Positions 8,514 to 16,272 of a stretch of DNA of 64,000 nucleotides are shown here, piece by piece. The notes below the pieces were generated by a model. The model had not been told where the DNA came from and made no database searches. It worked only from the letters and a program-made list of their open reading frames with translations. Source of the DNA: Rhodococcus qingshengii. GTDB lineage: Bacteria > Actinomycetota > Actinomycetes > Mycobacteriales > Mycobacteriaceae. The stretch lies in assembly GCF_021025955.1 (NCBI RefSeq), contig NZ_JAJNCL010000017.1, forward strand, positions 1 through 64,000. The letters are read 5' to 3'. Position 1 is the stretch's first letter; each line of letters opens with the position of its first letter. Position numbers and translations under genes: made by a program.

Positions 8514-9451
8514 GCATCACCGGTGCGGGCCCGACCCGCGTATGGGCAGAAGCCAACAGTTGGGACCATCCGAGTTGGACGGTCGCCGAACTCGAACGGG
8601 CGAAGGGTGGCCGAACCGTCTCGGTGGTGTTGCCCGCACTCAACGAAGAGGACACCGTTGCCGCGGTGGTCGACACCATTCATCCGTTGCTCGGTGGCTT
8701 GGTCGACGAGTTGATCGTTCTCGATTCCGGTTCGACCGACCGAACCGCCGAGCGTGCTCGCGCTGCCGGAGCGACGGTGATCAGTCGTGAGAGCGCAGTC
8801 CCGTCCATCCCGCCGACGGCGGGCAAGGGTGAGGTGCTGTGGCGTTCGGTGGCAGCGACCACCGGCGATCTGATCGCATTCGTCGACTCCGATCTCATCA
8901 ATCCTGATCCGGCGTTCGTGCCCAAACTGCTGGGGCCGCTGCTCACCGTTGACGGCATCCATCTGGTGAAGGGCTACTACCGCCGTCCGCTGCGCGTGAG
9001 CGGCACGGAGGACGCCAACGGCGGCGGACGAGTCACGGAATTGGTTGCGCGGCCCATGTTGGCTGCGCTGCGGCCCGAACTCACGTCGGTACTGCAACCG
9101 CTCGGCGGTGAATACGCCGGCACCCGTGAGTTGCTCTCGGCTGTTCCGTTCGCCCCCGGCTACGGCGTCGAGATCGGCTTGCTGCTCGACACGTACGACA
9201 CGTTGGGGCTGGCGGCGATCGGTCAGGTCAATCTCGGTGTGCGCAAGCATCGCAACCGGCCGCTCGCCGACCTCGGCGTGATGAGTCGGCAGATCATCGG
9301 AACGATGCTCAGGCGGTGCGGGATCGAGGATTCGGGTGCCGGGTTGACCCAATTCCTGGTCGACGGTGATTCTTTCGTGCCCGAGACCACGGAGGTATCG
9401 CTGGTCGATCGACCGCCGATGAATTCGATAGTGCGCACCGCGGGGGTCTGA
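8510..9451 (+). CDS. gpgS: Glucosyl-3-phosphoglycerate synthase
   Basis: This 313-residue GT81 glycosyltransferase transfers glucose from an NDP-glucose to 3-phosphoglycerate, the first step of methylglucose lipopolysaccharide synthesis. The GT-A fold starts with SVVLPALNEEDTV near residue 40. LDSGSTDRT follows, and a D-x-D metal site (FVDSD, Asp126/Asp128) is present. A later GYGVEIGLLLD segment matches mycobacterial GpgS (Rv1208). The start overlaps the folP2 stop by ATGA, giving tight coupling. The gene is 32 bp before a DivIVA-domain gene, the same order as Rv1207-Rv1208-Rv1209. Confidence 0.93.
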   Translation: MSITGAGPTRVWAEANSWDHPSWTVAELERAKGGRTVSVVLPALNEEDTVAAVVDTIHPLLGGLVDELIVLDSGSTDRTAERARAAGATVISRESAVPSIPPTAGKGEVLWRSVAATTGDLIAFVDSDLINPDPAFVPKLLGPLLTVDGIHLVKGYYRRPLRVSGTEDANGGGRVTELVARPMLAALRPELTSVLQPLGGEYAGTRELLSAVPFAPGYGVEIGLLLDTYDTLGLAAIGQVNLGVRKHRNRPLADLGVMSRQIIGTMLRRCGIEDSGAGLTQFLVDGDSFVPETTEVSLVDRPPMNSIVRTAGV

Positions 9452-9483
9452 CCGCTTACCTACGGGTATGGGAGTATCGGTCC

Positions 9484-9888
9484 ATGATGACGATCCTCCT
9501 GTACCTGATTGTCATGGCACTGGTCGGCGCGATGCTCTTTCTCGCCGCCAGCGCTGTGTTCGGGCGCTCGGAAGAGCTGCCGCCGCTGCCTCCGGGCACG
9601 ACGGCGACCGTGCTCCCGGCTGAGGACGTCACCGGAGCGGATGTCGACGCTCTGCGCTTTCAGCAGGTGCTGAGGGGTTACAAGGCGAGCGAAGTGGATT
9701 GGGCTCTGCATCGCCTCGGAATGGAAATCGATTCTCTGCGTGCACAACTGGGCCGTGACGAGAAGTCTGAGATTCTGATCCAGCCTGAAGGCCTGTCCAA
9801 GTCCGAAGTATCTGCGGCGGGGCCTGATTCGGCAGCACCTGAGTCTTCGGCGGCTACTGAGTCCGAGTCGAAGGATTCACAGGGCTGA
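9484..9888 (+). CDS. DivIVA-domain membrane-anchored protein, Rv1209-like
   Basis: This 134-residue protein has one N-terminal transmembrane helix (about residues 4-26) and a short DivIVA-type domain (ALRFQQVLRGYKASEVDWALHRL, about 58-80) with a brief coiled-coil tail. The last 35 residues are Ser/Ala/Glu-rich and probably disordered. DivIVA domains sense membrane curvature and recruit partners at poles and septa; the specific role of the Rv1209 family is not known to me. GGGAG lies 9 nt before the ATG. The stop overlaps the tagA start (TGATG). Confidence 0.8.
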   Translation: MMTILLYLIVMALVGAMLFLAASAVFGRSEELPPLPPGTTATVLPAEDVTGADVDALRFQQVLRGYKASEVDWALHRLGMEIDSLRAQLGRDEKSEILIQPEGLSKSEVSAAGPDSAAPESSAATESESKDSQG

Positions 9889-10457
9889 TGGCAGACGGAC
9901 TGGTTCGATGCGGCTGGGTGGTCGAGACGCCCGGCGACACCCTGTACCGCGACTATCACGATGAGGAGTGGGGCCGACCGCTGCACGGGCGCGACGAACT
10001 GTTCGAGCGGCTCGCTCTCGAGGCATTCCAATCGGGGCTTTCGTGGATCACCATTCTGCGCAAACGCGAGTCCTTCCGAGAAGCCTTCGACGGGTTCGAT
10101 CCGGACAAGGTCGCAGCGTACGGAGTTGCGGATGTCGAGAGATTGCTCTCCGATGCCGCGATCGTCCGCAATCGCGCGAAGATCGAAGCGACGATTTCCA
10201 ACGCCCGAGTGCTCGTGAATTCACCCGATCTGGACCTCGATTCGTTACTCTGGTCGTTCTCGCCGCCTCGACGCACCAGACGACTGACATCAATTGCAGA
10301 GGTTCCGGCGGTCACTCCCGAGTCGACTGCCATGGCTAAGGAACTTAAGCGACGTGGGTTCAAGTTTGTGGGTCCTACCACGGCTTATGCGCTCATGCAG
10401 GCCACCGGAATGGTCGATGATCACGTGGCTGATTGTTGGGTTCCGACGCAGGTGTGA
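9888..10457 (+). CDS. tagA: DNA-3-methyladenine glycosylase I
   Basis: This 189-residue helix-hairpin-helix DNA glycosylase removes 3-methyladenine from alkylated DNA. The structural zinc ligands of the TAG family are all present: Cys8 in RCGWV, His24 in DYHDEEWG, and His179 and Cys183 in DDHVADCW. The substrate-pocket segment GLSWITILRKRE also matches. The C-terminus ends six residues after the last zinc ligand, slightly shorter than the E. coli enzyme but complete. It is translationally coupled to the DivIVA-domain gene and occupies the same place as Rv1210. Confidence 0.93.
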   Translation: MADGLVRCGWVVETPGDTLYRDYHDEEWGRPLHGRDELFERLALEAFQSGLSWITILRKRESFREAFDGFDPDKVAAYGVADVERLLSDAAIVRNRAKIEATISNARVLVNSPDLDLDSLLWSFSPPRRTRRLTSIAEVPAVTPESTAMAKELKRRGFKFVGPTTAYALMQATGMVDDHVADCWVPTQV

Positions 10458-10496
10458 CGGTCGACTGAACACCCCTAAATGTGACTCAGATTCCCG

Positions 10497-10517
10497 GTTC
10501 CCGCATCCATAGGGAAC
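10497..10517. promoter_or_regulatory. Inverted repeat upstream of the DUF3117 gene
   Basis: GTTCCC at 10497-10502 and GGGAAC at 10512-10517 form a perfect 6-bp dyad with a 9-nt spacer, in the 151-bp gap between tagA and the DUF3117 gene. It could be an operator or part of a leader fold. No partner protein is evident. Confidence 0.3.
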
Positions 10518-10608
10518 AATGGAGGGTACGAGCCTCGCTGATTGTTGGCGGGGCGCACCGTTAGTCGAGGCGCAGAGCAATGCAGCGCAGATCTGGAGGG
10601 AGCAGAGG

Positions 10609-10776
10609 ATGGCGGCCATGAAGCCCCGGACCGGGGACGGTCCCCTCGAAGCAACCAAAGAGGGACGAGGAATCGTCATGCGGGTTCCACTCGAGGGTGG
10701 CGGACGCCTCGTCGTCGAGCTGACCCCGGATGAAGCTGCAGCGCTCGGTGTGGAACTCACGAACGTCACCAGCTAG
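10609..10776 (+). CDS. DUF3117 small conserved actinobacterial protein, Rv1211-like
   Basis: This 55-residue protein is almost identical in pattern to mycobacterial Rv1211: MAAMKPRTGDGPLE, a central EGRGIVMRVPLEGGG, then an acidic ELTPDEAAALG end. The open frame begins 30 codons earlier, but ATG 10609 is preceded by GGAGGGA at ideal distance and matches the family length. Function is unknown to me. It is probably monocistronic, with its own long leader upstream and a hairpin terminator 46 bp downstream. Confidence 0.9.
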   Translation: MAAMKPRTGDGPLEATKEGRGIVMRVPLEGGGRLVVELTPDEAAALGVELTNVTS

Positions 10777-10822
10777 TCGGGTCCAGGTTGTAGCAGTACG
10801 AACAACAGCACGTGATTGCACG

Positions 10823-10854
10823 CAGGCTCCGTATCCGTTTCGGTACGGGGCCTG
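10823..10854 (+). terminator. Hairpin terminator after the DUF3117 gene
   Basis: The arms at 10823-10833 and 10844-10854 pair over 11 positions, ten Watson-Crick pairs and one G-U, around a 10-nt loop. No T-run follows, as is common for actinobacterial hairpin terminators. It separates the DUF3117 gene from the methyltransferase gene. Confidence 0.6.
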
Positions 10855-10890
10855 AAGTGTGTGCGCACCGCAGGTAGAAAGGACGGATCA

Positions 10891-11730
10891 ATGCTTTCCG
10901 CCGTGATCGATCTTCTGTCCTGCCCACAGTGCGCTGCCGAGTTGGAGTTGGTGGACGGCGCCGCCGAGTGCGACCGCGGACATCGATTCGACGTGGCTCG
11001 CCAGGGTTACGTGAGCCTGATCAGCGGCGGAGCCACGAAGTTCACCGGCGACAGTGCCGAGATGATCGCGGCGCGTGCACGACTGCTCGGCGCGGGCCAT
11101 TTCGACCCACTGATGGATGCCGTCTCCCTGGCCTGCTCGACTACGGCTGGGTTGGATCCTGCGCGGATCGCCGAAATCGGTGCAGGCACAGGTCAATACC
11201 TTGCTCACGTGGTGGATTCGCTGCCCGATTCTCGCGCAATAGCCTTGGACGTGTCGAAGTTCGCGGCACGGCGAGCTGCGAAGGTCCACGAAAGAATCGG
11301 CTCGATCGTCGCAGACGTCTGGCAACCACTACCGATTCGCGACGGAGCGTTGTCTCACGTGCTCTGTGTGTTCGCTCCGCGCAACGGTCCGCAGTCTCAT
11401 CGTGTTCTCGCCGATGACGGCGTTCTGGTGGTGTTGACGCCCACCGACAGGCATCTGCGCGAGCTGATCGACATCCTTGCTATGGTCCGGGTCGACGATC
11501 GCAAAGTAGAACGCCTCGAGTCGTCGATGGCCGGCTACTTCGACCGTGTGAGCAGCGACGAGGTCGAGTTCACGATGCCGTTGTCACACCAGGACATCCT
11601 CGACTTGGTGGGTATGGGACCGTCGGCGAGACATCTGACGCCCGCCGATCTTGCTGCCGCCGTGGCGAAGCTGCCGCAGCCGAGCACCGTCACCGCGTCG
11701 GCGACGATCTCGACCTACCGCAAAATCTGA
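10891..11730 (+). CDS. RlmA-type 23S rRNA (guanine-N1) methyltransferase
   Basis: This 279-residue protein has an N-terminal zinc knuckle (Cys11, Cys14, Cys27, His31 in LLSCPQC...CDRGH). The family segment FDVARQGYVSLI follows, with a SAM-binding motif IAEIGAGTGQYL near residue 92. This layout is that of RlmA(I)/RlmA(II), which methylate G745 or G748 of 23S rRNA. RlmA(II)-type enzymes are linked to tylosin resistance, so this may influence macrolide sensitivity; the exact base cannot be assigned. The start is ATG 10891, with AAAGGA 7-8 nt before it; an open frame upstream lacks support. It is convergent with glgM. Confidence 0.85.
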   Translation: MLSAVIDLLSCPQCAAELELVDGAAECDRGHRFDVARQGYVSLISGGATKFTGDSAEMIAARARLLGAGHFDPLMDAVSLACSTTAGLDPARIAEIGAGTGQYLAHVVDSLPDSRAIALDVSKFAARRAAKVHERIGSIVADVWQPLPIRDGALSHVLCVFAPRNGPQSHRVLADDGVLVVLTPTDRHLRELIDILAMVRVDDRKVERLESSMAGYFDRVSSDEVEFTMPLSHQDILDLVGMGPSARHLTPADLAAAVAKLPQPSTVTASATISTYRKI

Positions 11731-11736
11731 CCTGGA

Positions 11737-12909
11737 TCAGCGTCTCGTGACGGCATCCGCGTAGACCTCGAGCGTCTGCTTGGCGATTTCGGCCCAGGAG
11801 AACTCGTCGATCGCACGGATTCTGCCCGCACGACCCATCGCTTCGGCGCCTTCTCGGTCGGCGACCACGGCATTGACGGTGGCCGCGAGTGACTCCTCGA
11901 ATGCGTTCGGCTCGTAGGCGTTGTAATGCACGAGTCGCCCGGTGACGCCGTCGGCGACCACCTCGGGGATACCGCCGACATCGGAAGCGACCACGGCGGT
12001 CTCGCATGCCATAGCCTCGAGATTGACGATCCCGAGGGGCTCGTACACCGAAGGGCAGACGAATACCGTTGCTGCCGAGAGTATTTCCCTGATCTGTTCG
12101 GTCGGGAGCATTTCGCGCACCCAGAAGACGTTGCCTCGATGCTTGGCGAGTTCGGCCACCGCCTTCTCCGTCTCGGCGGCGATCTCCGGTGTATCGGGAG
12201 CGCCGGCACACAGCACGAGTTGAATCTCCGGGTCGAAGTGGTGTGCCGCCGCGACGAGGTGACCAACTCCCTTCTGCCTGGTGATGCGTCCGACAAAGGC
12301 CACGATGGGTTCGGCTGGATCGACGCCGATCGACGCGAGCGCGGACGGCGCTCGCGGCGCAGATCCGCCGGGATGCCATACCGCGGTATCGATTCCGTTG
12401 CGCACCACGTGCACGCGACTCGGATCGACAGCGGGATACGCGTCGAGGACGTCGAGTCGCATTCCGGAACTGACGGCGATGATCGCGTCTGCATGCTCGA
12501 CGGCGTTGCGTTCGGACCACGACGAGATCCGATAGCCACCACCTAGCTGCTCGGCCTTCCACGGGCGTCTGGGCTCGAGTGAGTGGGCAGTGAGAATGTG
12601 CGGTACGTCGTAGAGTGCCGAGGCGAGATGCCCGGCCAGTCCGGTGTACCAGGTGTGGGAGTGGACGATGTCGACGCCTGCCGCTGCGTCCGCCATCCGC
12701 AGTTCAGCGGAGAGCGTAGTCAAGGCGGGGTTGGATCCGGCGAGTGCGGGGTCGGGAGAGTGGACGAACGCGCCTTCGCGCGGGGCGCCCATGCAGTGCA
12801 CGTCGACCTCGCACAACCGCTTCATCTGAGCGACGAGCTCGGTTACGTGTACTCCTGCGCCGCCGTAGATCTCCGGCGGGTATTCCTTGGTCATCATCGC
12901 GACTCGCAC
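11737..12909 (-). CDS. glgM: Glycogen synthase / alpha-maltose-1-phosphate synthase, actinobacterial type
   Basis: This 390-residue GT4 glycosyltransferase is homologous to Rv1212c (historically glgA). The family enzyme joins ADP-glucose and glucose 1-phosphate to make maltose 1-phosphate, the donor of the GlgE pathway. The N-terminal MMTKEYPPEIYGGAGVHV holds the nucleotide-sugar loop. VAFVGRITRQKGVGHL lies near residue 212, and the E-x7-E motif region SVYEPLGIVNLEAMACETAVV near 290 closes the active site. It starts with GTG 12909, 6 nt after a TAGGTT box, so its mRNA is probably leaderless. It is divergent from glgC, which supplies the ADP-glucose. Confidence 0.92.
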   Translation of the reverse strand: MRVAMMTKEYPPEIYGGAGVHVTELVAQMKRLCEVDVHCMGAPREGAFVHSPDPALAGSNPALTTLSAELRMADAAAGVDIVHSHTWYTGLAGHLASALYDVPHILTAHSLEPRRPWKAEQLGGGYRISSWSERNAVEHADAIIAVSSGMRLDVLDAYPAVDPSRVHVVRNGIDTAVWHPGGSAPRAPSALASIGVDPAEPIVAFVGRITRQKGVGHLVAAAHHFDPEIQLVLCAGAPDTPEIAAETEKAVAELAKHRGNVFWVREMLPTEQIREILSAATVFVCPSVYEPLGIVNLEAMACETAVVASDVGGIPEVVADGVTGRLVHYNAYEPNAFEESLAATVNAVVADREGAEAMGRAGRIRAIDEFSWAEIAKQTLEVYADAVTRR

Positions 12910-12915
12910 GCGCTA

Positions 12916-12921
12916 AACCTA
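12916..12921 (-). promoter_or_regulatory. -10 box of glgM, leaderless type
   Basis: On the minus strand TAGGTT ends exactly 6 nt before the GTG start (spacer TAGCGC), with no ribosome-binding site. The same hexamer and spacing occur in mirror image before glgC at 13030-13035. Confidence 0.6.
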
Positions 12922-13029
12922 ACCGCCCGTGGTCGATCCGGCTACCGATCGCGCTTTCCCCGCCCGTTCGGAGAGGGACACGATCGGACCTCTCGGGCTG
13001 CTTCGCTAGCGGGAGTTCACCAGTGCGGA

Positions 13030-13035
13030 TAGGTT
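13030..13035 (+). promoter_or_regulatory. -10 box of glgC, leaderless type
   Basis: TAGGTT ends 6 nt before GTG 13042 (spacer AGCGGT), again with no ribosome-binding site. Together with the identical box before glgM, this suggests two matched divergent promoters producing leaderless mRNAs from the 132-bp glgM-glgC gap. Confidence 0.6.
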
Positions 13036-13041
13036 AGCGGT

Positions 13042-14256
13042 GTGAGAAGCCAGCCGCATGTGCTTGGAATCGTGCTCGCCGGGGGCGAGGGCAAACGCTT
13101 GTATCCGCTGACCGCGGACAGAGCGAAGCCCGCAGTGCCCTTCGGAGGTGCATATCGACTTATCGACTTCGTGTTGAGCAACCTTGTCAACGCGGGATAT
13201 CTGCGTATTTGTGTGTTGACGCAATACAAGTCACATTCACTCGACCGCCACATTTCGCAGACGTGGCGGTTGTCCGGTTTCGCGGGTGAGTACATCACTC
13301 CGGTCCCGGCCCAGCAGCGACTCGGGCCGCGCTGGTACACCGGCAGCGCCGACGCAATCCTGCAGTCGCTCAATCTCGTTTACGACGAGGACCCCGAGTA
13401 CATCGTTGTTTTCGGTGCCGACCACGTGTACCGGATGGATCCGGAACAGATGGTGCAGCACCACATCGAATCCGGGGCAGGGGTGACGGTCGCGGGTATT
13501 CGTGTACCGCGAAGCGAGGCTTTTGCTTTCGGCTGCATCGACAGTGACGAGTCCGGACGCATCACCCAGTTCCTCGAGAAGCCAGCCCATCCTCCCGGGA
13601 CACCGGACGACCCCAACTCGACGTTCGCGTCCATGGGTAACTATGTATTCACCACCAAGGTGCTCGTGGACGCCATCCGCGCGGATTCGGAGAACTCCGA
13701 CTCCGACCACGACATGGGCGGCGACATCATTCCCGCCTTGGTCGCCGCGGGTGAGGCGTCGGTCTACGACTTCAAGGACAACGTCGTTCCCGGCGCCACC
13801 GATCGAGACCGCGGTTACTGGCGAGACGTCGGTACCCTCGACGCCTTCTACGACGCTCACATGGACCTCGTGTCCGTGCATCCCATCTTCAATCTCTACA
13901 ACCGTCGCTGGCCCATCCGCGGCGCCACCGAGAACCTCGCACCTGCCAAGTTCGTGAAGGGCGGACTCGCCCAGGAATCGGTGGTCGGTGCGGGGTCGAT
14001 CCTGTCCGCGGCAACGGTCCGCAATTCGGTACTCAGCTCCAACGTGATGATCGAGGACGGCGCGACCGTCGAGGGCAGCGTGCTGATGCCGGGCGTGCGC
14101 ATCGGCAAGGGCGCCGTCGTACGGCGCGCGATCCTCGACAAGAACGTCGTGGTCGGTGACGGCGAAATCATCGGCGTCGACCTCGAACGTGACCGCGAAC
14201 GGTTCGCCATCAGTCAGGGTGGCGTCGTCGCCATCGGGAAAGGCGTCTGGATCTAG
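13042..14256 (+). CDS. glgC: Glucose-1-phosphate adenylyltransferase
   Basis: This 404-residue ADP-glucose pyrophosphorylase makes ADP-glucose from ATP and glucose 1-phosphate. The N-terminal [20 protein letters not shown] motif binds the nucleotide, [10 protein letters not shown] carries the catalytic Asp, and IQFLEKP/GNYVF segments fit the sugar-phosphate site. Hexapeptide-repeat beta-helix sequence occupies the C-terminal quarter ([18 protein letters not shown] and following). GTG 13042 is supported by the leaderless -10 box. It ends with CTAG shared with the convergent methyltransferase gene. Product use by the divergent glgM is the obvious pathway link. Confidence 0.95.
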   Translation: MRSQPHVLGIVLAGGEGKRLYPLTADRAKPAVPFGGAYRLIDFVLSNLVNAGYLRICVLTQYKSHSLDRHISQTWRLSGFAGEYITPVPAQQRLGPRWYTGSADAILQSLNLVYDEDPEYIVVFGADHVYRMDPEQMVQHHIESGAGVTVAGIRVPRSEAFAFGCIDSDESGRITQFLEKPAHPPGTPDDPNSTFASMGNYVFTTKVLVDAIRADSENSDSDHDMGGDIIPALVAAGEASVYDFKDNVVPGATDRDRGYWRDVGTLDAFYDAHMDLVSVHPIFNLYNRRWPIRGATENLAPAKFVKGGLAQESVVGAGSILSAATVRNSVLSSNVMIEDGATVEGSVLMPGVRIGKGAVVRRAILDKNVVVGDGEIIGVDLERDRERFAISQGGVVAIGKGVWI

Positions 14257-14888
14257 AGCTTGCTCGCGCAGAGGAGGCCGTCGCCGAGGGGGAGGAGCAC
14301 TCGAATGAGCCGCTCGTCCTCGGTCACGGCCTTCGCTGCTTCCCGGACCGCAACAGTCGTCGCATCGCGAGCGGAGCTGTCGGCAACACGGCCGTCGGCG
14401 AGGGCGTTGTGCAGAACGATGACACCGCCGGAGCGCAGCAGGCGGACACCTTCGCGGACGTAGTGCGGATGGTCGATCGCGGCGCAGTCGACGAACACCA
14501 GGTCGTAGCCGCCGTCGGCGAGACGGGGAAGGACGTCGAGAGCGCGTCCGTTGATCAGGCGAGTGCGTGCCGGAGCGATTCCACTTTCGCGGAAGGTCAG
14601 CTTGGCCGCCCGCTGGTGTTCGGGTTCGCTGTCGATCGTGGTCAGGACGCCGTCGTCGCGCATGCCGTGCAAAAGCCACAGGCTGCTCACGCCGGCTCCG
14701 GTGCCCACCTCGACGGCTGTCTTCGCGTCGAGCATTCTCGCGAACATGGCGAGCGTCGCGCCGACAGCGGGCGTCACCGGATGGGCTCCGAGATCCAGCG
14801 CTCGATCTCGCGCCGCGGTCAAAATCTCGTCCTCGGAAACTACGTCCTCGACGTGGCGGAGTATCTGTTCGGCGTGGGTCACGCTCAT
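14253..14888 (-). CDS. SAM-dependent O-methyltransferase, Rv1220c-like
   Basis: This protein of about 211 residues has the class I fold: [16 protein letters not shown] is the SAM-binding glycine loop, [10 protein letters not shown] the ribose-binding acidic strand, and [16 protein letters not shown] the metal/catalytic strand of catechol-type O-methyltransferases. In that motif D-C-A replaces the usual D-A-D of metal-dependent members (FIDADK), so metal use is uncertain. ATG 14888 is used here; GTG 14882 lies 7 nt after a TAACCT box and could be the true leaderless start. The last codons share CTAG with glgC. The gene is followed on the other strand by sigE, as in the mycobacterial locus. Confidence 0.85.
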   Translation of the reverse strand: MSVTHAEQILRHVEDVVSEDEILTAARDRALDLGAHPVTPAVGATLAMFARMLDAKTAVEVGTGAGVSSLWLLHGMRDDGVLTTIDSEPEHQRAAKLTFRESGIAPARTRLINGRALDVLPRLADGGYDLVFVDCAAIDHPHYVREGVRLLRSGGVIVLHNALADGRVADSSARDATTVAVREAAKAVTEDERLIRVLLPLGDGLLCASKL

Positions 14889-14940
14889 GAGGTTATCGGG
14901 CGGTTCGGATTGTCGCTGCAAGGCGCGCAGTCACCAGGAT

Positions 14941-14959
14941 TCTCAGGAATCCCTCAGGC
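14941..14959 (+). promoter_or_regulatory. Putative MprA box upstream of sigE
   Basis: Two 8-bp direct repeats, TCTCAGGA and CCTCAGGC, are separated by ATC, giving exactly 19 bp. MprA of mycobacteria is reported to bind loosely conserved 8-bp direct repeats separated by 3 bp, including upstream of sigE. The position, 35 bp before the first possible sigE start, fits. Assignment rests on my memory of the motif layout, and no MprAB genes are in the window. Confidence 0.5.
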
Positions 14960-14993
14960 TCCTCATATGGCGTGCACACCGCGATGAGAAAAG

Positions 14994-15815
14994 GTGTATA
15001 CATCGCCGGATCGAAGATCGCACGGCGGTATCGATTTTTACCAAGTTGGTCTTTCGCAGCTCGGTGATCGGGAACAAATCACAGCATCGGCTGGTTCTCC
15101 CGATTATCGCGCATCACGTGATTCGGACAACGCGGTGATCGAACTACGCGATCCCGAGCAGGAGGATCAACTTATTTACCAGGTCAACGACGAGCCTCGC
15201 CCTCGAGAGTCGGAAGTTTTGACGACGGAATCGGCTGTGGATTCCGAATTGATCGGCACAGCTGTGTTCGATGCAACTGGTGAGAAGTCCTCCATGCCGT
15301 CTTGGGACGAACTCGTGCGTCAGCACGGTGACCGGGTGTACCGCCTGGCCTACCGACTGTCAGGCGATGCCCAGGACGCCGAGGACTTGACTCAGGACAC
15401 CTTCATCCGGGTGTTCCGCTCGCTCTCCGATTATCAGCCCGGAACGTTCGAGGGCTGGTTGCACCGCATCACCACAAACCTGTTCCTCGACATGGTTCGC
15501 CGACGCAACCGCATCCGTATGGAAGCGCTGCCCGAGGACTACGACCGCGTTCCCTCACCCGGTCCCGACCCCGAGCAGATCTACCACGACGCGCGCCTCG
15601 ACGCAGATCTGCAGGCCGCACTGGACTCACTTGCACCTGAATTTCGTGCCGCTGTTGTGCTCTGTGACATCGAAGGTCTGTCGTACGAGGAAATCGGTGC
15701 CACACTGGGAGTGAAGCTCGGAACGGTTCGTAGCCGTATCCATCGTGGGCGACAGGCGATTCGTGATCATCTGGCAGCGCAGCGCGCGGCCGAATCCGAA
15801 CTCGTCGGTTTCTGA
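14994..15815 (+). CDS. sigE: ECF RNA polymerase sigma factor SigE
   Basis: The reading frame encodes up to 273 residues. From about residue 100 it matches mycobacterial SigE very closely: the segment [37 protein letters not shown] leads into region 2 ([17 protein letters not shown]), and region 4 holds the helix-turn-helix [25 protein letters not shown]. The N-terminal 85 residues are poorly conserved in pattern, and several starts are possible (GTG 14994, GTG 15136, a TTG before TTESAV, ATG 15294). In mycobacteria SigE isoforms arise from multiple starts. SigE directs the surface-stress response, and the following gene is its anti-sigma factor. Confidence 0.92.
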   Translation: MYTSPDRRSHGGIDFYQVGLSQLGDREQITASAGSPDYRASRDSDNAVIELRDPEQEDQLIYQVNDEPRPRESEVLTTESAVDSELIGTAVFDATGEKSSMPSWDELVRQHGDRVYRLAYRLSGDAQDAEDLTQDTFIRVFRSLSDYQPGTFEGWLHRITTNLFLDMVRRRNRIRMEALPEDYDRVPSPGPDPEQIYHDARLDADLQAALDSLAPEFRAAVVLCDIEGLSYEEIGATLGVKLGTVRSRIHRGRQAIRDHLAAQRAAESELVGF

Positions 15816-15867
15816 CGGTCGGGTTCGAGCTGCAGAGCGGGACGTGGTCAATCACCTGGAGGGACGA

Positions 15868-16227
15868 ATGACGGAGGCGCGGGCACATCGCCAGTTCGGT
15901 TCGACCGAACATCTGGCCAGTGAGGCAATCGCTGCCTACGTCGACGGAGAGCTCCGAATGCAGGCCTACCTGAGGGCCTCCCATCACATCTCGATTTGCG
16001 CCGAGTGCGCTGCAGCCGTCGATGCTCAGCAGCAGGCGCGTGGTGCGCTGCGTCGAAGCGGCGAGATGACGATGCCGTTGTCCCTGGTGGGACTTCTCAG
16101 CCAGATTCCCTCGTGCAACAGTCCGACTACCGGACCCAATTCGGAAAACGCCGACAGTTCTGTCGGTAATCAGCCCGCGGGCTTCTCCACCATCAGCAAG
16201 AGGTTGTCCCGTCGCTGGCGCAAATGA
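15868..16227 (+). CDS. rseA: Anti-sigma-E factor RseA
   Basis: This 119-residue soluble anti-sigma factor contains the zinc-binding ZAS motif H-x3-C-x2-C (His40, Cys44, Cys47) in ASHHISICAEC. The preceding STEHLASEAIAAYVDGEL helix is the sigma-binding face shared with Rv1222. There is no transmembrane segment. ATG 15868 follows GGAGGGA at 5-6 nt, which decides it over an open frame that begins inside sigE. By analogy with mycobacteria, release of SigE would depend on redox/zinc loss or on phosphorylation and proteolysis. It lies 52 bp after sigE in the same operon. Confidence 0.9.
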   Translation: MTEARAHRQFGSTEHLASEAIAAYVDGELRMQAYLRASHHISICAECAAAVDAQQQARGALRRSGEMTMPLSLVGLLSQIPSCNSPTTGPNSENADSSVGNQPAGFSTISKRLSRRWRK

Positions 16228-16259
16228 CGCCGCGCGCCTGCTTCCCGGCGCGGATCAGT

Positions 16260-16265
16260 GATACT
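16260..16265 (+). promoter_or_regulatory. Possible internal -10 box of htrA
   Basis: GATACT lies 7 nt before GTG 16273. It departs from TANNNT only at the first base. It suggests that htrA may also be made as a leaderless transcript independent of sigE-rseA. Confidence 0.3.
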
Positions 16266-16272
16266 GGACGAT

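Noticed and set aside
13237-14679. 480-codon open frame antisense to glgC and the methyltransferase
   Set aside because: It lies wholly under two well-supported genes, has Arg/Pro/His-rich shadow composition, and no start signal. It is a product of high GC content.
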